Shown here piece by piece: positions 35,888 through 45,780 of a DNA stretch of 64,000 bases. The DNA comes from Norana najaformis (Eukaryota > Annelida > Clitellata > Crassiclitellata > Hormogastridae). The number at the start of each line of letters is the position of its first letter. Within the stretch, counting starts at the first letter, position 1. A model generated the notes under the pieces. It had not been told where the DNA came from, made no database searches, and saw only the letters and a program-made list of their open reading frames with translations. A program made the translations under genes and the position numbers. The stretch spans positions 34,065,424 to 34,129,423 of the forward strand of contig OZ029914.1 in assembly GCA_964023275.1 (NCBI GenBank), read 5' to 3'.

Positions 35888-36614
35888 GTCTACACTTTTG
35901 AAAGAAAGTGAGAAGAAAATGCCTACTCCATTGACTGAAAGTGAGAAGAAAATGCCTACTTCGTTGACTGAAAATGAGAAGAAAATGCCTACTTCGTTGA
36001 CTGAAAGTGAGAAGAAAATGCCTACTTCGTTGACTGAAAGTGAGAAGAAAATGCCTACTTCGTTGACTGAAAGTGAGAAGAAAATGCCTTCTTCGTTGAC
36101 TGAAAGTGAGAAGAAAATGCCTTCTTCGTTGACTGAAAGTGAGAAGAAAATGCCTACTCCACTGACTGAAAGTGAGAAGAAAATGCCTACTTCGTTGACT
36201 GAAAGTGAGAAGAAAATGCCTACTTCATTGACTGAAAGTGAGAAGAAAATGCCTACTTCGTTGACTGAAAGTGAGAAGAAAATGCCTTCTTCGTTGACTG
36301 AAAGTGAGAAGAAAATGCCTACTTCGTTGACTGAAAGTGAGAAGAAAATGCCTTCTTCGTTGACTGAAAGTGAGAAGAAAATGCCTTCTTCGTTGACTGA
36401 AAGTGAGAAGAAAATGCCTACTCCATTGACTGAAAGTGAGAAGAAAATGCCTACTTCGTTGACTGAAAGTGAGAAGAAAATGCCTACTTCATTGACTGAA
36501 AGTGAGAAGAAAATGCCTACTCCATTGACTGAAAGTGAGAAGAAAATGCCTACTTCGTTGACTGAAAGTGAGAAGAAAATGCCGACCCCCTTAAAAAATT
36601 CTTTAAATTCTTAA
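35886..36614 (+). CDS. Repeat ORF of (TSLTESEKKMP)n, 242 codons
   Basis: The frame starts MSTLLKESEKKMP, continues with twenty 11-residue units (T/S-S/P-L-T-E-S-E-K-K-M-P) and ends TPLKNSLNS. The charged ESEKK units could form a helical, lysine/glutamate-rich protein. But the unit is 33 bp, so a minisatellite with no stop will always give such a frame; only 22 residues are outside the repeat. There is no signal peptide, splice site or homologue I recognise. Treat as an expressed-or-not question. Confidence 0.3.
   Translation: MSTLLKESEKKMPTPLTESEKKMPTSLTENEKKMPTSLTESEKKMPTSLTESEKKMPTSLTESEKKMPSSLTESEKKMPSSLTESEKKMPTPLTESEKKMPTSLTESEKKMPTSLTESEKKMPTSLTESEKKMPSSLTESEKKMPTSLTESEKKMPSSLTESEKKMPSSLTESEKKMPTPLTESEKKMPTSLTESEKKMPTSLTESEKKMPTPLTESEKKMPTSLTESEKKMPTPLKNSLNS
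35900..36590. repeat. 33-bp minisatellite, ~21 copies
   Basis: Units contain GAAAGTGAGAAGAAAATGCC then TACTTCGTTGACT, with variation only in TACT/TTCT and TCGTTG/CCATTG/TCATTG. The order of variants repeats in part, showing block duplication. Both strands are open in one frame. Confidence 0.97.
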
Positions 36615-38399
36615 ATTCTTTAAATTCTTAATTCTTAAAAAAGTCTTTAAGACATATATACATACTTCAATACATAAATACATACATACATATATAAATA
36701 CATAAATACATACCAACATTCTAACATACACATAGACAGACATACATATGTACCTTCAGGTTTAAGTGCATATATATATATGCATATATACATATATATA
36801 TGAGTAGATGCATCAACGGAGGCGGAAATTCAGTCATTTCGACCTTAAACGAATCGCTAGTTGGATCAGTGACCTTACATATGAAATGCACCTTATTTTG
36901 CGATACAGTACATAATCGTTCATAGGTATAAACTGCTTGATATTGATGTCAGGCTTTCAACCAATCGAGACCACTGTTTGAAGAAACGATGAACTCTACG
37001 CGACTGCCTTAGTGAAACGCCTTGGGAGAGAGCGCTAGATGAAAAGACCCAAGTGCCTCTTGCCCTTCACAAGCGCGAAATATCAGCCCAGAATTACATT
37101 CGCATGCGAAAGGGAGGCCATAATCAACCTTAAAGTCGAAATCCTACCCGACCGAAAATGGAGCAAATACTTAGCCTTCTAATGCAAACTCGGCCGTTAT
37201 GAAACACTTAGAAAATGATCGAACAGAAAGATTTGGACAAAGAAAAATCTACTAATTTACTAGTCAATACAACCAATTAAACTGCCTCCGTTCGACAACA
37301 CCAATTAAATTGCAGCCTTTCTACAGAAACAATTTAACGGCAACCTTTCTACACAACCAATAAATTGCAGCCTTTCTACACAACCAAATAAATTGCAGCC
37401 TTTCTGCAGAAACGATTCAACTGCAGTCTTTCTACACAAACTTTGTTTTGTCTGTTATGCTGACAACATAAATCTACGGTGGACTATGAACAGAGACGTA
37501 CACAACTTTTTAAAGCCAGAGCGCAGAGTAACTGGAAAAGATTCAGAGGGCCTGGGACAGTGACCTCTGTAGGCGCAAGCCCTTAACGACTACAACGTCC
37601 GGAGATGTTCTTAAGCTCCCCAGCCAGGGGAGAATCAACGGAAACCTACGCATTTTGAAGCATTCATTATCAAATTGAGAGCATTTGAAATACATGTCAG
37701 CGGGGGCTCTATGCAGTTGCATTATTTGCATACTGGTTGATCCGGCTGTTTCCGACACTCCCTCGGACCATCACCGCCATCTACCGAACGACGAACGATT
37801 ACAATGCTTCTAGCCTACCGTCAAACCAGCAGCATTTAGGCTGTTAGTCCAATGCGTGTAAGCATAAACCATAAAATAAACCATATAGGGGGGGGGGGGG
37901 CGACGGTGATTATCTTGCAGTCAGAAAGCAGCTAGAAAGACCTCCAAAAGAAGCTAGACTATATATTTAGATCATTTCTAGATTGTGCTACAGATTATCT
38001 TGTTCATTTAGAGACCGTCTTATACAGATGCTTCTAGCTGAGGTGTCTCTTCTGCTTGCGCAGATCCCTCCTTCTTTTTGAAAAATCGAAATACCGCTTC
38101 ATTTAATCATAATATTGTTATTATAAACTATAATTCAGTGGAGATCTAGTGACTGATTATAAAATATAAATAAGTGGAGAATTATTAATTGTCTATACTT
38201 CCAACAAATATACTGCACAGTACTGGTGGCTCCAGTAAATGCTAAGACAAAAATCAATAGGCAGTGTGTCTTGGTGCAAATTGTGAATGCTAGATGCCGG
38301 CAGTCGAAGTGCTGTCATAAAGAATGGAGACAATTAAAACTTGAGTGAGCTATTTCGTGTTAATAACTATTTGAAGAATTAGACACAGTTAAGTAATGT
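36615..38399. other. No gene; diverged ~33-bp repeats at 37.26-37.44 kb
   Basis: 36655-36800 is (CATA)n/TATA-rich. 37265-37440 has about six diverged units with AATTGCAGCCTTTCTACA. A poly-G run lies at about 37888-37899. Otherwise nothing recognisable. Confidence 0.6.
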
Positions 38400-38509
38400 T
38401 CATCTACTTTTTCTCAGAACAACGACAAGAAGACCGGTGACAATACCGAAGGTCACACATACAGCAAATCCCAACGTAGTTGTGAATCCAATGATAAATC
38501 CTTTGCAGG
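38400..38509 (-). CDS. Candidate terminal exon encoding a transmembrane helix
   Basis: Unrecognised protein. The minus strand has an acceptor ACATTTAG before 38509, two bases and then CKGFIIGFTTTLGFAVCVTF and GIVTGLLVVVLRKSR before a TGA at 38400. That is a single strongly hydrophobic segment followed by a short basic tail and stop, the usual end of a type I or multi-pass membrane protein. Upstream exons should lie to the right but were not identified; the SINE and gypsy element may sit in its intron. Confidence 0.4.
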
Positions 38510-38744
38510 CTAAATGTACGACACACAATGTATTGAAACATGACTATACATGTATATGGAAGAACATGAAACCCTTGGTTAATAGACGTTAGCGACTTCG
38601 GCCGAGGGCTGGTGGGCAGTCCTCCACTCGACATCATACTGTTTTTATAGCCCAATTAAAAAGAACTCTAGTGAAAGTATGTTTTATCCTGGCCTGGATT
38701 TGTACCATTAACCAGTGATTTGACGGTTTTACAAACTAGCCACT

Positions 38745-38905
38745 AGAATATGGCGTGGCGCCCATTCAAACGGGCAAGGGCGCTGAAGGATCTCACCTGA
38801 TTAATTCTTAGAAAAACGAATATGGTCGAGGCCATAAAGTCTCTATAGAAAAACGTGTACATTACATTTACATTGTACAGTGAAAACAGTGCACAGCTAT
38901 ATGGG
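38745..38905 (+). mobile_element. SINE family B copy
   Basis: Contains TGGCGTGGCGCCCATTCAAA, GAAGGATCTCACCTGATTAA and TATGGTCGAGGCCATAAAG, matching 39.24-39.36 kb in the same orientation. The left part is truncated. Confidence 0.7.
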
Positions 38906-39084
38906 TGAGGGGGGGCTGATGAAATACTAATGCAGAATTTCTCATCTCTTTTTTTCTTGAGCTCAGAGTAACCTTGCAGTAGGTCCACTGGCGTAACTTC
39001 AAATTTCAGGCCAAGAAAGATTACTGAAATTATAGTAAAATGTTCGTAGGCCTACTTATCAGGCTGTGAGCAGGGTCCCTGTTT

Positions 39085-39370
39085 TTCAGATGCGGGCGGG
39101 GGCCATCAGCAATTGCTTAGTTAACTACATCGGTAAGTGCGTACGCCAGGAAGCCTCTGTGCGTGAGGATCCCAGGTTCGCGTCCCGATCGTGGCTTATT
39201 TCAGAGATTTAAATCTACGGCTAGTACGGTCCGTGCACGGGGACCTTAAATGGCGTGGCGCCCATTCAAACGGGCATCGGTGGTGAAGGATCTCACCCAA
39301 TAAATTCATTGCAAAATGAGCCGGGTTGAGGTCATACGGTCGCTTCATAAACCTATACGTTTACTTCACC
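39085..39370 (+). mobile_element. tRNA-related SINE family B, most complete copy
   Basis: The head has a B-box-like GGTTCGCGTCCCGATC at about 39175 and an A-box-like region near 39130. The body follows: CTAGTACGGTCCGTGCACGG, TGGCGTGGCGCCCATTCAAA, GGTGAAGGATCTCACCC, then a tail with TGAGGTCATACGGTCGCTTC. Reverse copies are at 15.2 and 45.9 kb and a forward one at 38.75 kb. Confidence 0.65.
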
Positions 39371-39465
39371 CGTTGCAATCTCTGCGCAGGTCTTCCACCT
39401 AAAACTGAAAATAAAACTCCTCTTCCGCAGATTCTATCCTGATTCCTCTGCTTCCCCTTATCTAT
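39371..39465 (+). mobile_element. CR1/L2-like LINE 3' fragment, left of the gypsy insertion
   Basis: The plus strand reads CTGCGCAGGTCTTCCACC and ends in TGCTTCCCCTTATCTAT, matching the sense strand of the LINE at 33.3 kb (SAQVFHSRLKTFLF...SSPYL). The remainder of this LINE continues at 45781 after the retrotransposon, with CTAT duplicated. Confidence 0.75.
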
Positions 39466-40309
39466 TGACGCAAAATCGTTCGTTCGACAGGGGTGGGTGA
39501 GTTCGGCCTGGCCTGTGTGGCCCAGGACTTAAAAGGCTGACGTTGAGGACGGCGAGGCACCGACCGTCAAGGCGGAGTCGGTGACCGAGGCGAAGACGTC
39601 GAAGACTGCGTCCAGGCGGAGACGGCAGACCCAGGCGTAGACCGTCGACTCGGGCGAGGCACCGACCGTCAAGGCGGAGTCGGTGACCGAGGCGAATACG
39701 TCGAAGACTGCGTCCAGGCGGAGACGGCAGACCCAGGCGTAGACCGTCGACTCGGGCGAGGCACCGACCGTCAAGGCGGAGTCGGTGACCGAGGCGAAGA
39801 CGTCCAGGCGGAGGCGGAGACGGCAGACCCAGGCGTAGACCGTCGACTCGGGCGAGGCACCGACCGTCAAGGCGGAGTCGGTGACCGAGGCGAAGACGTC
39901 CAGGCGGAGTCGGCAGACCCAGGCGTAGACCGTCGACTCGGGCGAGGCACCGACCGTCAAGGCGGAGTCGGTGACCGAGGCGAAGACGTCGAAGACTGCG
40001 TCCAGGCGGAGACGGCAGACCCAGGCGTAGACCGTCGACTCGGGCGAGGCACCGACCGTCAAGGCGGAGTCGGTGACCGAGGCGAAGACGTCGAAGACTG
40101 CGTCCAGGCGGGGACGGCAGGCCCAGGCGTCGAAGACCTGTGTAGACAACATGCACACACATAAGTTATTTTCTTGTTCGTCGTTCCTCGGGTAAGTATA
40201 GCGCCTCTGGCAACTCAATAAAAGGTGTGACGAAAGTTTGATGCAGAGATAATTCAAAAGCACTCGGCAGGCGGCGGTACCGAGGCGTCGCAGTCACAGT
40301 TTTGTGACA
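39466..40309 (-). repeat. 3' LTR (844 bp) with six internal tandem units
   Basis: It begins TGACGCAAAATCG and ends TTTTGTGACA on the plus strand. GGCGAGGCACCGACCGTCAA recurs at 39551, 39653, 39755, 39851, 39941 and 40043 (102, 102, 96, 90, 102-bp steps). The outer parts are the same as in the other LTR. The 198-bp length difference equals one 102-bp plus one 96-bp unit. Confidence 0.95.
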
Positions 40310-40322
40310 TCCTCCCGCCGCC
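40310..40322 (-). promoter_or_regulatory. Polypurine tract
   Basis: On the minus strand GGCGGCGGGAGGA directly precedes the TG of the 3' LTR, the expected place for plus-strand priming. Confidence 0.75.
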
Positions 40323-40333
40323 AGGGGGCGAAC

Positions 40334-43300
40334 TCAGCAGTACTTGTAGCTGCTGGATCTTTCAACATTGTAGTTATTGAGCGCATAGCAAAATCGGTCT
40401 GGTTTTCGAATCTGACGCTTGGGTCTTCCTTCGGCTTCTCTGAGATGTAGCGAATCGTCCTTCTCCTCGTCCCTGTCGTGCGTAGTTTCTTCATCTCCGG
40501 ACCCATCATCAGAAGATTGGTCCAGGCTGAGAGCACGTCGCCGGGAACCAGTTGGCTGAACAGACTGCTCTCCACCATCGAGCCAGCTGTGAAGACCAGG
40601 TGTGTAGCACGGTTTCAGCTTGTCAACATGCACAATCGTGGGTTTACTCCGCCGGCTACGCTGGATTTCCACGTTGACGTCGCTTATTTCCCTGGTCACC
40701 AGAAACGGTCCGTGGTAGAAGCTGGTCCATTTCGCGCTTCGGCCAGGAAGACGTCGAGGAATCAGGCACCACACCCAGGTACCTTTTGGAAAAGCGAGAG
40801 GGCGAGTTTTCATATTATAGCGTAACTTCCTTCTCTCGGCAGCGCGATTAAGGTGCTCCCGTACCAAGGAGAAGGCTTCTCGTAGCTGCTCTTGCTGCTC
40901 AACAACGAACTCCACGTGGCTGCGCTGCTCTCCCTCTGTGGGCGGCGGTCCATACACGATATCCGCTGGAATCCTTGCCTCGCGCCCGAACATGAGGAAG
41001 TACGGTGTGAATCCGGTGGACTCCTGGATAGACGTTCGATAAGCAAACGCCACAGCCGGCAGCTTATCATCCCAGTCCCGATGATTATCAGACACCCATT
41101 TGGCCAGGAGGGCATTGAGTGTGCCGTGGAATCTTTCAATGTTGCCGTTGGTAGATGGTTTGTAGGCGGTGGTACGGATCTTGTCTATGGAGAGGGCACG
41201 ACAGATCTCTCTAAATAGGTCGCTCTCGAAGTTCCTACCTTGGTCGGTCAGCAGCTGAAGCGGCAGTCCGTGAGTGCAGAAAACTCGGTCTACAAGAATA
41301 CGAGCGACGGTTGAGGCCTCTTGATTCCGCATGGGAAATATCTCCACCCATTTGGTGAAGTGGTCAATCAGCGTGAGGATATACACGTTCCCTTTTGCAG
41401 ACTTTGGGTGTGGTCCTGTTATATCTACGCCAATCCTTTCCCATGGCTCTCCCGTCAACATTGGCTGAAGCCTTCCTTGTCGGTGAGGCCGTGGTCTTTT
41501 AAATCTTGCACACTGATCGCACTGCAACAAGACCAGGCGAATGTCACGAGACCAACCCGGCCAGTAGAAACGCCTCTGCACCTGCCACGTGGCACGTCGT
41601 ATGCCTAAATGTCCGCCATTCAGCCCGCGATGCAGATCGGCCGCCAACTCGCGTCTGTAGGCAAAGGGAACGACTTTCTGCAGGTGGCTACCGCCGCCGA
41701 TTTTCTCAAACCTCCTGTATAGCACCCCATCTGTTCCCAACTCTAGTTGGTTGTATTGGCTGCATAACGTTTTCACGTCCGAACTTAGGGCGGTGATGTC
41801 CTCCGGCCTTGGCTTTGGTGAGCGGTTCTTGAGCAGATTGTAGACGAACCCGACGTCCGTGTCGTCCTGCTGTATCTTTGTCCAGTCGAATGGCCCCGCC
41901 AGGTTGTCCGCCCGGGTAGCAGTCGCAGAGACGCAAGCCGTGTCGTCCTCGCACGTCGGTCTCCGAGACAGGGCATCGGCGTTGGCGTGCTTAGCACCCG
42001 GTCTGTGTTGAATCTCGTAGTCAAATTCTTCGAGAATCTCCAGCCAACGAGCTTGCTGACCAATCGGCTCGGGGGTCTTTTTAAGCCACTGCAGAGCGGC
42101 ATGGTCCGTTCTAATAGTGAAAGGCCTTCCCAGAAGGTATTGTCTAAATTTTTTCACAAATGTGACAAGGGCCAAGAGTTCCTTACGCGTCACATTATAA
42201 TTTTTCTCATGACGATTGTACAGCTGGCTTGCGTAACAGATCGGGCGCTCCTCTCCATTCTGTATTTGCGACAGCACGGCCCCGATACCAGCATCGGAGG
42301 CATCACAATCCAAGATGTAACGATCTTCTGCGGTCGGTAAGGCCAGCACGTCCGTTCCAACAAGCGCCGACTTGAGGGTGTCAAAAGCCTTTTGACACTC
42401 GTCTGTCCATAAAAAGCGGGCGCCTTTCTTGGTGAGTGCGTGTAGAGGCGCAGCAATATCAGAAAACCTCGGGACGAAACGCCTATAGTATTGGCAAAAA
42501 CCGACAAAGGCCCTGCTTTGACGGAGGTTTAACGGCGTTGGCCAGTCTCGAATGGCGGCGATCTTGTCGGGATCCGTCCCTACGCCGTCTTTGCCAACAG
42601 TAAAGCCCAGAAAGGACACCTTTTGCCGGAGCAGATGACACTTTGACGGCTTCAATTTCAGGTTAGCCTCCCGTAGTCGCCCGAGAAGTTTGTCCAGTCG
42701 TTCAAGGTGGGTCTGAGTATCCTTGCTGAAAACGATAATGTCGTCTAAATAGACCAAGCACGTCTCGTAGTTCAGCCCCGCCATCACCATGTCCATCAGC
42801 CTCTGAAAGGTTGCCGGAGCGTTGCACAGACCGAACGGCATTCTAGGAAAACGGAATGTCCCTCGATGGCAGATGAAAGTGGTTTTGTTAGCGTCTCTCG
42901 GATCGACGGCCACCTGATGAAATCCCGAGCGGAGATCAAATGTACTAAACCAAAGAGATCCGGAAAGGGCATCAATACAGGTGTCGATGCGAGGCAGAGG
43001 ATATGCATCCTTCTTTGTAAGGTCATTCAGTCTCCGGTAATCAACGCAGAAACGAATGCTGCCATCTTTTTTCTTCACCAGTACGATGTTGGACGCCCAC
43101 TCGCTCTGACAAGGCTCGATAACTCCTTGCTTCTGCATGTCGGTCAACAGCCTCTCCAAATCGGGCAGATGAGCACGTGGTTGCTGTCTCAACGGCTGCC
43201 GAAACGGTCGACCGTCTCCGGTATCGATCCTATGGGTCACAATCTCTGTGCGGCCAAGGTCGAACTCATCGCGGGAGAAAACATCAGAATACTTGTAGAG

Positions 43301-45109
43301 GAGCTGTTTCAGGGCGTCCTTAACTTCGCCGGGAACAGCCTCATCAATGCCATCAAGGATAGGTGTAATGTGACCTACCTCAGTATCCTGCGCGACTTCT
43401 TCAACGGCAGGCAGCATAGTGACGATCTGGAGACCACCTACAGTCCGTCCTTCAGAAAGGTGGATTGGGTTGCAAGTGACATTGCAAACTCGGACGCCAA
43501 TATTGCGGGACCCTGGGTCGACAAGAGTTCGCGCCACCAAAAGTCCCGATTCTGGTTCGGTTGGGACGGTACTCCATTGTCGGCGGTCTGACGGTCCAAG
43601 AAGGCGTCCGTAGATCACTCGAACCGGCAAGATAGCTTCGCTTTGCGGCGGTATCGTCACATCGGAACGGGCGACACACCGTTGACAATACATTGCTCTT
43701 CCTGGCTTTAATCGCAATGTCACGCGCTGTTGACCCAGAAGGAGGAAATTCTCTCCGAAACACCAGGTCACGTTGTTGCTGTTTAGCCAGTCCATGCCAA
43801 GAATCACTTCGCTAAGGTTGGGACTTACGAGGAAAGTAGCTGTAGTCCGGTGACGGTCTACGGTCACAGCCAGCCGCAGCTGACCGTCGACTTCTATCTC
43901 CGTCCCATTCACGGCGAGTAATCGCGTGGTTGTCTGAGATAAAGAAGATCTGTCCACCCAGCTCGCAGGTATGAGGCAGACGTCCGCTCCAGTGTCCAAC
44001 AAGCAGTCCCTCTGTTTTCCATTTACGCGTGCCCGCAGGTAGACCGCGTGTCCACCGACCCGAGCACGCTCCGGCGTCTCTATTGTTCCGCGCTGGGAAT
44101 CGCAGATCGACTGTCCGGCGCCAACGTCGATCCTCTGATGGGATGGACAGTCGCGACTCCAATGACCGACCTGGCCACATCGGGGGCATGGCTTCCTTGG
44201 GACGCCTCTTCTATCAGCGGGCGCAAATGACGCAGACGGAATGTCCTGTGTATGATGTGGAGGTGTGGTTGAAGAGGCGACGGAGAGGCGATCCAGGACA
44301 TCGGTCATCTGACGTAAGCAGCGGCTCGTCTGGTCCATATAGTCTCTCATGGCGCCCGGCACACACTCGCCGTTTCCCGCGTTGCGCCTAGCTCCAGCGG
44401 TGTTGGCGTCTGTCCCATTTTCGTCCTCACCGACTGTGACGCGCACCATCGGGTGTCGCTGGTTGGTGAGGTTCGTGAGTGCTCGGAAACGTTCGTACAA
44501 AGTGCACGCCTCATCCAATGTCATCGGCTCTTTATCTTTGATATAAAATATTACATCTTTGTCCGGGATTGCTCGGAGAAAGAATCCCAACATCAACTGA
44601 TTCTTAACCCTACCAGTTAGGTCACTATAGGCCCTTTTGGTAAGCCTCTGGACCTCCTGTGAGAGCTCCCGAATATTCTGTCCAGGAGCGAGCCGGAGCT
44701 GGTTGAGTGCCTGCTCATGCACTCCTGGATAGTCGGCAGGTCCGAAGCGCTTAAGTAAGGCAGTTTTTACCTCTTGGTACGAAACGGCCGCTGGGTCCTC
44801 CACCTCAACCAGGACGCCCCTTGCCGGTCCATCGAGAGCGCATAGAAGGGATGAGGCCTTTTCCTGATCTGTCCAGCAGTTGTAATCTGCAGCAAGATCA
44901 AACTGGAGCAGGTAATCCTCAATCGAATCCTTTCCGTTGTAGCGTCGAATCTCTCTCTCCTTTCGCTTCACCCAGAAAGGTCCAAATGACGTATCTCCGC
45001 AGAGGCGGCTCTGACCAGGGGTGGAGGCAGGTAATTCACGGTCGATAGAATACGGGCGTCGATCGACCTTCGTCTCATCTTCATGGCAAGGAGCTGAAGG
45101 TTCATCCAT
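40334..45109 (-). CDS. gag-pol: Gypsy gag-pol polyprotein (1,591 codons)
   Basis: Single frame from MDEPSAP after the primer site. Domains (approximate residues): gag capsid-like region 40-250; CCHC knuckle CPRCGQVGHWSRDCP at 306; aspartic protease LLDTGADVCLIP at 367; reverse transcriptase with FSTFDLRSGFHQ and VYLDDIIVFS (YLDD at ~785); RNase H with ILDCDASDAGIGAVLSQ at 930 and the RTDHAALQWL end; integrase with an HHCC zinc-binding region at 1157-1200, catalytic Asp in GVDITGPH (~1230), Asp in LLTDQGRNFE (~1283) and Glu in NIERFHGTL (~1320); and a GPY/F-type module with YHGPFLV near 1465. All catalytic residues are present with no stop or frameshift. The open frame also runs 40 codons upstream across the primer site into the LTR. 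No env. Confidence 0.96.
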   Translation of the reverse strand: MDEPSAPCHEDETKVDRRPYSIDRELPASTPGQSRLCGDTSFGPFWVKRKEREIRRYNGKDSIEDYLLQFDLAADYNCWTDQEKASSLLCALDGPARGVLVEVEDPAAVSYQEVKTALLKRFGPADYPGVHEQALNQLRLAPGQNIRELSQEVQRLTKRAYSDLTGRVKNQLMLGFFLRAIPDKDVIFYIKDKEPMTLDEACTLYERFRALTNLTNQRHPMVRVTVGEDENGTDANTAGARRNAGNGECVPGAMRDYMDQTSRCLRQMTDVLDRLSVASSTTPPHHTQDIPSASFAPADRRGVPRKPCPRCGQVGHWSRDCPSHQRIDVGAGQSICDSQRGTIETPERARVGGHAVYLRARVNGKQRDCLLDTGADVCLIPASWVDRSSLSQTTTRLLAVNGTEIEVDGQLRLAVTVDRHRTTATFLVSPNLSEVILGMDWLNSNNVTWCFGENFLLLGQQRVTLRLKPGRAMYCQRCVARSDVTIPPQSEAILPVRVIYGRLLGPSDRRQWSTVPTEPESGLLVARTLVDPGSRNIGVRVCNVTCNPIHLSEGRTVGGLQIVTMLPAVEEVAQDTEVGHITPILDGIDEAVPGEVKDALKQLLYKYSDVFSRDEFDLGRTEIVTHRIDTGDGRPFRQPLRQQPRAHLPDLERLLTDMQKQGVIEPCQSEWASNIVLVKKKDGSIRFCVDYRRLNDLTKKDAYPLPRIDTCIDALSGSLWFSTFDLRSGFHQVAVDPRDANKTTFICHRGTFRFPRMPFGLCNAPATFQRLMDMVMAGLNYETCLVYLDDIIVFSKDTQTHLERLDKLLGRLREANLKLKPSKCHLLRQKVSFLGFTVGKDGVGTDPDKIAAIRDWPTPLNLRQSRAFVGFCQYYRRFVPRFSDIAAPLHALTKKGARFLWTDECQKAFDTLKSALVGTDVLALPTAEDRYILDCDASDAGIGAVLSQIQNGEERPICYASQLYNRHEKNYNVTRKELLALVTFVKKFRQYLLGRPFTIRTDHAALQWLKKTPEPIGQQARWLEILEEFDYEIQHRPGAKHANADALSRRPTCEDDTACVSATATRADNLAGPFDWTKIQQDDTDVGFVYNLLKNRSPKPRPEDITALSSDVKTLCSQYNQLELGTDGVLYRRFEKIGGGSHLQKVVPFAYRRELAADLHRGLNGGHLGIRRATWQVQRRFYWPGWSRDIRLVLLQCDQCARFKRPRPHRQGRLQPMLTGEPWERIGVDITGPHPKSAKGNVYILTLIDHFTKWVEIFPMRNQEASTVARILVDRVFCTHGLPLQLLTDQGRNFESDLFREICRALSIDKIRTTAYKPSTNGNIERFHGTLNALLAKWVSDNHRDWDDKLPAVAFAYRTSIQESTGFTPYFLMFGREARIPADIVYGPPPTEGEQRSHVEFVVEQQEQLREAFSLVREHLNRAAERRKLRYNMKTRPLAFPKGTWVWCLIPRRLPGRSAKWTSFYHGPFLVTREISDVNVEIQRSRRSKPTIVHVDKLKPCYTPGLHSWLDGGEQSVQPTGSRRRALSLDQSSDDGSGDEETTHDRDEEKDDSLHLREAEGRPKRQIRKPDRFCYALNNYNVERSSSYKYC

Positions 45110-45134
45110 GATCGAGCCCCACATTGGGCGCCAA
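45110..45134 (-). promoter_or_regulatory. Primer binding site
   Basis: On the minus strand, directly after the 5' LTR, TTGGCGCCCAATGTGGGGC. A TGG start pairs with the CCA end of a tRNA; the exact tRNA was not identified. An ATG inside this stretch is in frame with gag. Confidence 0.8.
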
Positions 45135-45780
45135 TGACGCAAAATCGTTCGTTCGACAGGGGTGGGTGAGTTCGGCCTGGCCTGTGTGGCCCAGGACTTA
45201 AAAGGCTGACGTTGAGGACGGCGAGGCACCGACCGTCAAGGCGGAGTCGGTGACCGAGGCGAAGACGTCGAAGACTGCGTCCAGGCGGAGACGGCAGACC
45301 CAGGCGTAGACCGTCGACTCGGGCGAGGCACCGACCGTCAAGGCGGAGTCGGTGACCGAGGCGAATACGTCGAAGACTGCGTCCAGGCGGAGACGGCAGA
45401 TCCAGGCGTAGACCGTCGACTCGGGCGAGGCACCGACCGTCAAGGCGGAGTCGGTGACCGAGGCGAAGACGTCCAGGCGGAGTCGGCAGACCCAGGCGTA
45501 GACCGTCGACTCGGGCGAGGCACCGACCGTCAAGGCGGAGTCGGTGACCGAGGCGAAGACGTCGAAGACTGCGTCCAGGCGGGGACGGCAGGCCCAGGCG
45601 TCGAAGACCTGTGTAGACAACATGCACACACATAAGTTATTTTCTTGTTCGTCGTTCCTCGGGTAAGTATAGCGCCTCTGGCAACTCAATAAAAGGTGTG
45701 ACGAAAGTTTGATGCAGAGATAATTCAAAAGCACTCGGCAGGCGGCGGTACCGAGGCGTCGCAGTCACAGTTTTGTGACA
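45135..45780 (-). repeat. 5' LTR (646 bp) with four internal tandem units
   Basis: GGCGAGGCACCGACCGTCAA recurs at 45220, 45322, 45424 and 45514. Outer sequence is the same as in the other LTR by eye; one substitution seen is GATCCAGG for GACCCAGG near 45400. The minus-strand U3 side contains GGCGCTATACTTACCC, a possible TATA-type promoter, and TTTTATTGAG. Confidence 0.93.

Noticed and set aside
37725..37752. Start of an 18S rRNA gene (CATACTGGTTGATCC resembles its 5' end)
   Set aside because: Similarity ends after about 13 bases and no further rRNA sequence follows.
39175..39190. Functional tRNA gene at a GGTTCG B box
   Set aside because: No cloverleaf can be closed around it and the sequence recurs as a dispersed SINE body.
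42866..43591. 241-codon plus-strand frame inside the retrotransposon
   Set aside because: It is antisense to the reverse transcriptase region and has no independent support.
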